This document shows positions 56,707 through 64,000 of a stretch of DNA of 64,000 nt, piece by piece. The position numbers and the translations under genes were made by a program. Where the stretch lies: the NCBI RefSeq assembly GCF_029360725.1, contig NZ_JARKMY010000009.1, positions 1-64,000 of the forward strand. Reading direction: 5' to 3'. The notes below the pieces were generated by a model. That model had not been told where the DNA came from, ran no database searches, and saw only the letters and a program-made list of their open reading frames with translations. The DNA is from Chryseolinea sp. H1M3-3 (GTDB taxonomy: Bacteria > Bacteroidota > Bacteroidia > Cytophagales > Cyclobacteriaceae). The number at the start of each line of letters is the position of its first letter. Position 1 is the stretch's first letter.

Positions 56707-57918
56707 TCACAGGCTGGCGTGGGCCGATAGCCGAAACGCGATGATGAAAGATAGAATTGCTATCGCGAATCCATACATGAAGATGCTATAGGCAATTCTT
56801 AAAAAACGGTACTTTCGTCCTAACACTTTTCCTAAATAGTAAATATCTTTTATTAAGCTACCGTACAAATAGTCCGCGTCTTTCATCATTTCTCTCATGC
56901 CCCATTCGTAATCTTCTACTTTCATGGCGTGGAAGTTTCCGAAGAATAACAAATTGGTTTGCTTGTTCTTAATGTCTTCTCGCGTGAACTTACCTGAAGA
57001 GACATTCGGACGGCTGGCAAGTATTGAAAAAATCATTGTTGCTAAACATACGGTGATGAGCAATATGGTTGGTATGAGCAGGTAAGAGTTCTCTTCCAGT
57101 TTGCGAATCAGTACAGAAACAACAACCGAAAGTATAATAGAATTGATTGTGATCAGGATACTCGCTTTACTATCGACCATCTGGCTAAGCATAATGTGAT
57201 TATGCGAGGTGGTACGAAACATGGTCTCAATTCCGCGATCAGGTTTTAGGGTTCTTTCTTTCTCCAGTTTGCCCCGAAGTTTTTCAACTTCCTCTTCTAG
57301 TTTTCTATACTTTTTCGGACTGATTTCCGGTTTAAGTGACTTCTTTAACCTCTTAATATTCTGTCGTTTATGCTGTTCCAAAACAGTTTGGCCATAGGCT
57401 GTGTGATAATTGTGCTGGTCCATGAATTGGATGGTTGAATTCACCCATTCTTCATTAGACATTTCTTTCGTTCCCAAGGCCTTCCATTCCTCACGCAGCA
57501 TGTTTGATTTTTCCTGGCATTGCTCAGTCGAAAGGTGGTAAAGATCAGCATCACATAAAACCTGGCTGATGCGGCTCCTGGGCTTTTGCGGCATGTGTGT
57601 TGCCAGGATAGCCTCAGTCACATCAGTGATTTTGTGCTGTGGGGCACCAAGACTTTCCAGGAGATCTTTGGCTTTCTGGGCGGAAACGTGCTCATGGTTT
57701 TTTGATCCATGCTCATAGCCAATATCATGCAGCCATGCAGCAACCAAAGCTGACTCCATTTCATCGGCGTTTAAGTTTGTATGCTGACCTATAATCTGGA
57801 CAGCATCGACAACATCCTGGGTGTGTTGGTAATTATGAAATAAATGTTTCTCAAAAGCCCTTTTCTTAAAAACCTGCTCGGCTAAATTCTTTGCTTGCCG
57901 TATGAATTCTGAATCCAT
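56707..57918 (-). CDS. HD-domain / Pycsar-effector-like (DUF5706) membrane protein
   Basis: The protein is 403 residues from MDSEFIRQAKN. An HD phosphohydrolase domain (~1-190) has His32, His64-Asp65 (AWLHDIGYEHG) and Asp123 (CDADLYH). A charged helical linker (~190-235) follows. The C-terminal part (~235-403) has the PycTM/DUF5706 pattern: MFRTTSHNHIMLSQM, three hydrophobic helices at ~252-271, 279-301 and 371-395, and the conserved core RPNVSSGKFTREDI, TNLLFFGNFHAM and LYGSLIKDIYYLG. The longer frame (to 57996) begins with an unlikely leader. No cyclase gene is adjacent. In Pycsar defence the effector is a cyclic-nucleotide-gated membrane protein; the role of the HD-fused form is not known to me. 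Confidence 0.88.
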   Translation of the reverse strand: MDSEFIRQAKNLAEQVFKKRAFEKHLFHNYQHTQDVVDAVQIIGQHTNLNADEMESALVAAWLHDIGYEHGSKNHEHVSAQKAKDLLESLGAPQHKITDVTEAILATHMPQKPRSRISQVLCDADLYHLSTEQCQEKSNMLREEWKALGTKEMSNEEWVNSTIQFMDQHNYHTAYGQTVLEQHKRQNIKRLKKSLKPEISPKKYRKLEEEVEKLRGKLEKERTLKPDRGIETMFRTTSHNHIMLSQMVDSKASILITINSIILSVVVSVLIRKLEENSYLLIPTILLITVCLATMIFSILASRPNVSSGKFTREDIKNKQTNLLFFGNFHAMKVEDYEWGMREMMKDADYLYGSLIKDIYYLGKVLGRKYRFLRIAYSIFMYGFAIAILSFIIAFRLSAHASL

Positions 57919-58039
57919 GATGTTGTTAATTGCTAAAGGTAAAAATATTTTTGCCTTCCTTCCGACTTGCTTTTTGAAAGGATTGTAAACTTTCAAGGTA
58001 TCGGAAGCGTATTATTGAATTTACCTCGATGGGCCGGGC

Positions 58040-61000
58040 ATGATAAGATCTATACTGATTTACACTTTCTTTCTTTTGTCGTATTGCGCTAGCGCACAAT
58101 CTGTTGAGGATGCAATAACTCATTCGTTGTATTTTATTGGGGATGCTGGTGAACCTTATAATGAACACAGTACTTTGGGAAATGTCCTTCGCGAAGCTAT
58201 TAAAACGTCGGACGCAGACGTTACAGTACTTTTTCTCGGGGATAATATTTACCCTAAGGGAATGCCCGGCATATACGACAGATACCGAGATGTCGCCGAA
58301 AGAATATTAAAGACTCAAGTAGATTGGCTAAAAGATGTAGATGCAAGAATCGTTTTTATCCCCGGCAACCACGATTGGATGCGAGGCAGGCGGCAAGGGT
58401 GGCAGCAACTAACAAATGCACAAGAATGGCTTGACTCGTTAAATGACAACCGTGTAAATATTTACCCGAGAGAAGGTTGCCCTGGGCCAGTTGAAATTTC
58501 ATTGAGCAGCGACGCAACCCTGGTGATACTTGACACCCAATGGTTTTTACACCCCTGGGATAAGCCTGGCGAAGAAAGTAACTGTGATGCGAAAACACCA
58601 GCGGAAGCGTTGCTGATGGTAAACGATATTTTTGCGCGCAATGCAGGAAAAAGAATGATTGTGGCCGGCCATCATCCGATGATCACCTATGGAGATCATG
58701 GCGGCGTCTTTACATTAAAGGATCATATCTTTCCTTTAACTGCGTTGCATTCAAGATTGTACATTCCTTTTCCGGTTGTCGGATCTTTTTATCCTTTTTA
58801 CCGGAAATGGTTCGGCGACATTCAGGACACCGCACATCCTCTTTATAAAGAACTGATACACAGTCTCACGTCTGTAATGACTCAGTATCCGGGAACAATT
58901 TATGCCGCCGGTCACGAGCATTCGCTTCAGGCAATAGAAAAGGATAGCGTCTATTTCGTTGGTAGCGGGTCAGGGATAAAAACTACAGGCGTCAAGCAGA
59001 AGGGTTATTCAACGTTTGCTGCAAGTACTACTGGCTTTGTAAAAGCTGATATTATGAAAGGTGGAAAAGTGCGGCTGACTTATTTTCAGGTGGATGCTGA
59101 ATACCCTAAGGGTCGCGTGATTTATAAAGATTCAATCCCTGGTGCTTCAACTTCACTTCTCACGGCAACCGAGGATGACACACTGAGTTTTAAAAACAAA
59201 GTCGTTCGTGTTAAAGCCAGTGACCAATATGCAGCTGGCAAAAGCAAAAAAAGAATTCTAGGGTCCAATTATAGGTTGGCCTGGCAACAAGAAATTGAGG
59301 TGCCGGTTTTTGACTTAGGTCAGGACGGCGGTTTTAAAATTCTTCAAAAAGGCGGAGGGATGCAGACCCTTTCATTGCGCTTGGAAAATGCTGCAGGACG
59401 CGAGTATGTTTTGCGATCCATTGAAAAATTTCCTGAGAAGGCAGTGCCGGAAATGTTTCGAAAAACATTTCTCCAGAATTTAGTCCAGGATCAGATATCT
59501 GCGGCACATCCGTATGCCGCAACCGTTATCCCGTCACTCGCTGAGGCTGCTGGAATTTATCACACAAATCCAAAAATTGTATTCATACCCGACGATCCGA
59601 GGCTGGGAATTTACAGAAAAGAGTTCGCCAACACCCTTGCCCTATACGAAGAGCGTCCGGCTGGAGACTGGTCAGATAAGCCGTTTTTTGGCAATTCCAG
59701 TGACATTGTTAACACGAGTAAAGTTTTGCGGAAGCTCGAAAAAGACAACGACAACCAAGTGGATCAGAATTTTGTACTTCGCTCAAGGCTATTTGATATG
59801 TGGATTGGTGACTGGGACCGACACGACGACCAATGGCGATGGGCAACCTTTGAAAGTAAAAAAGGTGATCTATTCAGACCGATACCACGTGATCGGGATC
59901 AGGCGTTTTTTGTCAATGAAGGAGTGATTCCTAAAGTATGGAGCAGGCGTTGGGCACTACCGAAGTTTGAGGGTTTCGATGAAGAAATCAACTGGCCCTC
60001 GGGTCTTTCTTTTAATGCACGTTACTTCGATCGGTCTTTTTTAACCGAGCCGGATGAAGAAACGTGGATCAATACGGCGCTGGATCTCCAGCGTCGGTTA
60101 ACAGATGAAGTCATTGAGAATGCTATTCGTGAATGGCCGGATGAAATTTACAAACTTCACGGACACGACATCATCAGGAAGCTAAAAGCGAGAAGATCAG
60201 AACTGGTCGCGAACGCCGTCGCACATTACAAATTCCTGGCAAAGGATGTAGATATTGTAGGCTCTAATAAACGCGAACACATTGACGTTAAGCGTTTGCC
60301 AGACGGTAATGTAATGGTGAAAATGCTTAAGATCACCAAAGAAGGGGAGCAAGGCAATAAGCTCTACGAGCGCTTGTTTAAAAATTCAGAGACGCGCTCA
60401 ATTCGCATATATGGCATGGGTGGCGACGATAAGGTTGCCGTGGACGGCACATCAGATAAAAGCATTTTGGTGAGAGTTATTGGAGGTGGTGGAGGAGATT
60501 CACTTGTTGATAATTCACATGTGGGAGGGCTGGGACATCGTACGATTTTTTATGACACCAAAGATTCCACAAGTCAACTAATCTCTCGGGGCGAGACGGG
60601 CAACAAATTATCCGCTGATCCAGCAGTAAATGTCTATGACCGGAAAGCATTCAAATATGACCGGCTAGCGCCACTGGTTTTTGGAAATTTCAATCCTGAT
60701 GATGGACTTTTTGTCGGGGGTGGATTTTATTATCAAACTGAAGGCTTTCGTAAAGACCCTTTTAAGAGTCGCCATATCGTTCTGGCTAGTGTGGCCCCCA
60801 GAACCAATTCATACAATTTTCTTTACCGCGGTGATTTCACAGATGTTATTGGTAAATGGGGGCTGGAAATTAATGCAGACATCAAAGCCCCAAACTATGT
60901 AAATAACTTTTTCGGGCTGGGAAATGAAAGTGTCTTCAACAAAGAGATCGATGAAGATCCTCAATATGACTTAGATCGAGCCATAGATTATTACCGGTTC

Positions 61001-61765
61001 AGATTTGAAGAGATCAGGCTTGAAACTTCTTTGACCAGGAAGTTTGGAGGATTTGCAGCGCTAAAAATAGGACCAGCACTCCAGCGAATTGAAATCGAGG
61101 AGCCCGACGAAAACCGGTTTATCGATGAGTTTGCCAACGGATTGCCTTATGATCTTTATACCGAATACAATAATTACCTGGGGGTTGGTTGGAACTTTAC
61201 CGTTGATAAAAAGAACCACGCTCAAATGCCTTCGCGCGGTGTCGTGTTCAATCTAACGGGCAGAAATATGGCCGGTGCTGACGCCGGCGCGCATAACTTT
61301 TCTTCTTATGAAAGTTCCATCTCCCTTTACCAATCCTTTCGTGTACCGGCAAGGGTTGTCTTCGCCGCACGTATAGGTGGTGGGTTGAACGCCGGCAATT
61401 ATGAATTTTATCAGGCGCAGGTTCTGGACGGAAAAACGGAACTACGCGGGTTTCGGAAGACAAGATTTTATGGCGATCGAAAATTTTATACCAACCTTGA
61501 AATGCGAATCAAGTTGCTAAGCATCAGGACTTATTTATTCCCTGCGAGCCTGGGTATTCTGGGATTTCACGACTTAGGAAGAGTCTGGTATAAAGATCAG
61601 AATGGAATTGATCCGACCGCTGTCACTGGGAAATCAAATGCGTGGCATAAGGGATGGGGTGGAGGCATTTGGTTTACACCTTTCAATCTGACCGTTCTTT
61701 CTGTAGAGGCTGGACACTCGGATGAAGGAACACTTGCCTATGTCAGGATGGGATTTATGTTTTAG
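58040..61765 (+). CDS. Calcineurin-like phosphoesterase fused to outer-membrane barrel
   Basis: The protein is 1241 residues with a signal peptide (to CASAQ). The N-terminal phosphoesterase (~28-330) has the full metal set: GDAGE, GDNIYPKG, PGNHDW, GHHPM and GHEHS. The middle part (~420-780) carries GDWDRHDDQWRWA (Asp593-Arg-His595) and PIPRDRDQAFF (Asp618, Asp620), resembling the catalytic loop and metal motif of kinase-like folds. The C-terminal ~370 residues form a barrel of Bac_surface_Ag/BamA type, with strand-rich RGVVFNLTGRNMAG, ELRGFRKTRFYGD and final AYVRMGFMF. It is divergent from the HD/DUF5706 gene. It is predicted to sit in the outer membrane with the phosphoesterase at one side. 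Confidence 0.87.
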   Translation: MIRSILIYTFFLLSYCASAQSVEDAITHSLYFIGDAGEPYNEHSTLGNVLREAIKTSDADVTVLFLGDNIYPKGMPGIYDRYRDVAERILKTQVDWLKDVDARIVFIPGNHDWMRGRRQGWQQLTNAQEWLDSLNDNRVNIYPREGCPGPVEISLSSDATLVILDTQWFLHPWDKPGEESNCDAKTPAEALLMVNDIFARNAGKRMIVAGHHPMITYGDHGGVFTLKDHIFPLTALHSRLYIPFPVVGSFYPFYRKWFGDIQDTAHPLYKELIHSLTSVMTQYPGTIYAAGHEHSLQAIEKDSVYFVGSGSGIKTTGVKQKGYSTFAASTTGFVKADIMKGGKVRLTYFQVDAEYPKGRVIYKDSIPGASTSLLTATEDDTLSFKNKVVRVKASDQYAAGKSKKRILGSNYRLAWQQEIEVPVFDLGQDGGFKILQKGGGMQTLSLRLENAAGREYVLRSIEKFPEKAVPEMFRKTFLQNLVQDQISAAHPYAATVIPSLAEAAGIYHTNPKIVFIPDDPRLGIYRKEFANTLALYEERPAGDWSDKPFFGNSSDIVNTSKVLRKLEKDNDNQVDQNFVLRSRLFDMWIGDWDRHDDQWRWATFESKKGDLFRPIPRDRDQAFFVNEGVIPKVWSRRWALPKFEGFDEEINWPSGLSFNARYFDRSFLTEPDEETWINTALDLQRRLTDEVIENAIREWPDEIYKLHGHDIIRKLKARRSELVANAVAHYKFLAKDVDIVGSNKREHIDVKRLPDGNVMVKMLKITKEGEQGNKLYERLFKNSETRSIRIYGMGGDDKVAVDGTSDKSILVRVIGGGGGDSLVDNSHVGGLGHRTIFYDTKDSTSQLISRGETGNKLSADPAVNVYDRKAFKYDRLAPLVFGNFNPDDGLFVGGGFYYQTEGFRKDPFKSRHIVLASVAPRTNSYNFLYRGDFTDVIGKWGLEINADIKAPNYVNNFFGLGNESVFNKEIDEDPQYDLDRAIDYYRFRFEEIRLETSLTRKFGGFAALKIGPALQRIEIEEPDENRFIDEFANGLPYDLYTEYNNYLGVGWNFTVDKKNHAQMPSRGVVFNLTGRNMAGADAGAHNFSSYESSISLYQSFRVPARVVFAARIGGGLNAGNYEFYQAQVLDGKTELRGFRKTRFYGDRKFYTNLEMRIKLLSIRTYLFPASLGILGFHDLGRVWYKDQNGIDPTAVTGKSNAWHKGWGGGIWFTPFNLTVLSVEAGHSDEGTLAYVRMGFMF

Positions 61766-61936
61766 CCATTCTCGTTACACCAGCTCGTGCATTACTTCCC
61801 GCGCAAGTAAGTAATTCATTATTAATCAGTCTGTTAATAAGAGTCATCAATCTAACGCTGCTTGTGGAATTACGCTGCTTAATTCGGTTGATTATGCTTA
61901 TCTTGCCTGTTCAGAGCCGTTACTTAATTTTTTGAT

Positions 61937-64000
61937 ATGGTGTGGATGTTCAGGAATTACAGATTCCCCTTCCTGGTTATCGGGCTTATTTTTTCGGAGA
62001 TTTTAGCATCGGCCAACGCTACGCCTGGTATAAAATTTATTGAAAATAAAAATCAATGGCCTTCTTCCGTCCACTATGCGGCAAAGATTCCTGGAGGCAC
62101 CATGGTTATTCGGCCGGGCACGTTTCAATACTATTTGCTGGATGAAAATCGTATGCATGAGCTGCACGAGCGAGGCCATCACGATGTCGTGGAATCAAGC
62201 GGTCGCGGTGAGCTTGGCGAAATGATCAATGGACATTCTATCAGCGTAAGTTTCCTTGGCGCGAATAGGGCGTCCGTCCCTTTTCCGTTTGGGCAGTCAT
62301 CTGAATATTATAATTACTTTATTGGAAATGATCATAACCACTGGGCATCGAAAGCATTTGGTTATGATGGATTTGTTTATCCCTCCCTTTATGATAAGAT
62401 CGATCTTAAGGTTTACGCTTTGGATAAACAAGTTAAGTATGATTTTATCCTCGCACCTTACGCTGATCCATCGCAAATAATTTTAGAATATGCCGGCGCG
62501 GAAAAGTTAACATTGAGTGGCCAGCAGTTGACGGTGAAGACATCAGTCGGCGACATTATTGAACAAAAACCAATCGCTTATCAATGGATTGAAGGTCAGA
62601 AAGTGACAGTGCCCTGTGAATATCAACTCATAGGGAATCGCCTGTCCTTTTGCTTTCCGCAAGGATACGACCCCTGTTATGAGCTCACCATTGACCCTTT
62701 GCTCATTTTCTCAACCTATTCTGGATCGACTGCAGACAATTGGGGCAGCACCGCGACGCCTGGCGAGAACGGGAATCTTTATTCTGCGGGTGTCACAAGT
62801 CACGTAAACGCCGGCGGAAGTTTTCCCGCAACGCCAGGTGCTTTTCAGACTACGTATGCCGGACTCTATGATATCGCGATTTTAAAATACGATTCCGCAG
62901 GAAAGCAACTTTTGTATGCGACTTACTTGGGTGGTGTAAATTCAGAATCACCACATAGCCTGGTGATGAATGCAAATGAAGAACTTATTCTATTAGGAAC
63001 TACCAGTTCGCACAATTTCCCCACCTCCGTGAGTGCTATCGATCGAACCTTCAACGGCGGCACCGGAGTTTCACATGTTGTTGAGTACACCAATGGATCT
63101 GACATCGTTGTGTCCAGGTTTAGTAAGGACGGTTCCCAATTGTTAGGATCGACATTTTTAGGGGGAGCCCAAAATGATGGATTGAATGCAACTTTTGGTG
63201 CTTTAACAAAAAACTATGGCGACGAACTTCGGGGAGATGTAATTACTGATAATCAAAGCAACGTTTATATCAGCACGGTTACAGCATCGTCTGATTTTCC
63301 AGTTGGCAAAGGGTTGGATATTACCTATAACGGTGGCGCTACCGACGCATTACTTATCAAGTTAAACGCAACCTTGTCGGAAATTTTGTGGTCGACATTC
63401 ATAGGCGGGAGCGGTGCGGATGCTTCGCATACCCTGAAGCTCGATAAGGACAATGCCATTTTTATGGCCGGTGGCACTACGAGTCCCGACTTTCCTGTAA
63501 AAGCAACGGCTTATCAAAGCGTGCATAAAGGAGATGCCGATGGATGGATTGCCCACATAGGTAACAACGGAGACACCATTTATAACGCTACGTATACTGG
63601 CACACCTTCTTTCGACCAGATTTACTTTGTAGATATCAACCAGGCTGAAGAAGTATATGTCTATGGTCAAACTAGCGGTGCTTTTCCGATTACCCCTGGC
63701 GTATATAACAATCCCAACAGCGGTCAGTTTGTTCAAAAATTTGATAGATCCTTATCTACATTGGTATTTTCTACGGTGTTTGGTTCGGGCAGGGGTACGC
63801 CGGACATTTCGCCCACGGCATTCCTGGTTAATGAATGTAACAATCTCTATATGTCGGGTTGGGGTGGCGTTGTAAATATTCAAACCTTTCATTGGCAAAG
63901 CAACACGCGTGGTATGCCGATTACGGGTGACGCATTTCAATCTACGACGTCGGGTTCAGACTTCTATTTCATGGTAATGACGGATGACGCATCCGAATTT
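61937..64000 (+). CDS. Large SBBP-repeat secreted protein, N-terminal part (cut by window edge)
   Basis: An open frame of 688 codons runs from the ATG at 61937 to the window end with no stop. A signal peptide (FPFLVIGLIFSEILASANA) is followed by an N-terminal domain starting GIKFIENKNQWPSSVHYAAK, common to Bacteroidota proteins with SBBP repeats and a C-terminal gliding/sorting domain. From about residue 250 repeated beta-propeller-type blades appear (LYATYLGGVNSE, LGSTFLGGAQND, ILWSTFIGGSGAD with DFPVKATAYQS). The C-terminal part is outside the window. Confidence 0.82.
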   Translation, partial: MVWMFRNYRFPFLVIGLIFSEILASANATPGIKFIENKNQWPSSVHYAAKIPGGTMVIRPGTFQYYLLDENRMHELHERGHHDVVESSGRGELGEMINGHSISVSFLGANRASVPFPFGQSSEYYNYFIGNDHNHWASKAFGYDGFVYPSLYDKIDLKVYALDKQVKYDFILAPYADPSQIILEYAGAEKLTLSGQQLTVKTSVGDIIEQKPIAYQWIEGQKVTVPCEYQLIGNRLSFCFPQGYDPCYELTIDPLLIFSTYSGSTADNWGSTATPGENGNLYSAGVTSHVNAGGSFPATPGAFQTTYAGLYDIAILKYDSAGKQLLYATYLGGVNSESPHSLVMNANEELILLGTTSSHNFPTSVSAIDRTFNGGTGVSHVVEYTNGSDIVVSRFSKDGSQLLGSTFLGGAQNDGLNATFGALTKNYGDELRGDVITDNQSNVYISTVTASSDFPVGKGLDITYNGGATDALLIKLNATLSEILWSTFIGGSGADASHTLKLDKDNAIFMAGGTTSPDFPVKATAYQSVHKGDADGWIAHIGNNGDTIYNATYTGTPSFDQIYFVDINQAEEVYVYGQTSGAFPITPGVYNNPNSGQFVQKFDRSLSTLVFSTVFGSGRGTPDISPTAFLVNECNNLYMSGWGGVVNIQTFHWQSNTRGMPITGDAFQSTTSGSDFYFMVMTDDASEF

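Overview
The window looks like a chromosomal segment of a gliding or soil-type Bacteroidota, most likely order Cytophagales (family-level inference only). The grounds are T9SS-type C-terminal sorting domains, SprB-type repeats, a reg_prop/Y_Y_Y hybrid sensor kinase, a DUF4249 lipoprotein, many small outer-membrane beta-barrels, promoter-like TAnnTTTG boxes close to start codons, and weak Shine-Dalgarno sequences. I see no phage, plasmid or CRISPR locus. The only clear mobile element is a transposase cut by the left edge.

Layout. 1-591: partial IS transposase (-). 0.87-6.7 kb: secreted serine hydrolase, a LytS/LytTR-type two-component pair, gamma-glutamyltransferase and a TetR regulator. 7.0-11.4 kb: a small basic lipoprotein, then two secreted TPR-caspase paralogues flanking a beta-barrel gene. 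11.49 kb: tRNA-Asp. 11.9-16.2 kb: a 1428-residue hybrid sensor kinase. 16.2-18.5 kb: mostly non-coding, with REP-like repeats and a TonB-C-domain lipoprotein. 18.5-24.4 kb: SprB-repeat surface protein, sulfatase, NTF2-like protein and orphan DUF4249 lipoprotein. 24.5-29.7 kb: accA, metallo-beta-lactamase-fold hydrolase, patatin and three small barrels, each barrel with a clear terminator. 29.8-34.0 kb (-): tyrS, then an operon of beta-carbonic anhydrase, SulP transporter and a second carbonic-anhydrase-like protein that has lost zinc ligands. 34-37 kb: small hypotheticals, a MazG-like protein and a zinc-ribbon membrane protein. 37.2-45.8 kb: tail-specific protease, large ABCG-like transporter, a lipoprotein and a beta-helix surface protein. 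46-48.4 kb: MHS-type transporter and DUF4184 protein. 48.4-55.2 kb: DNA ligase D and Ku (a bacterial NHEJ pair) separated by a TPR gene and a TetR-like/ABC1-kinase pair. 55.2-64 kb: TPR protein, a frameshifted helical-repeat gene, an HD-domain/Pycsar-effector-like fusion, a phosphoesterase-barrel fusion and the start of a large SBBP-repeat protein cut by the right edge.

How the genes work together. The clearest functional units are the carbonic anhydrase-SulP operon (probable bicarbonate uptake), the LigD/Ku repair pair and the kinase/LytTR regulator pair. The caspase pair with its barrel may be a unit, but that is inferred only from adjacency and paralogy. Several intergenic repeat families are scattered through the window: CAACACTT/CGAAC units, GGTAATC units, a REP-like TGCCTACGGCA element and an 11-bp tandem repeat. 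The first two show a consistent orientation and position.

The best candidates for something unusual are the HD-PycTM-like fusion with no adjacent cyclase, the degenerate carbonic anhydrase, the secreted caspase pair, and the phosphoesterase/kinase-like/barrel protein. All function calls come from reading motifs by eye; no database search was run.
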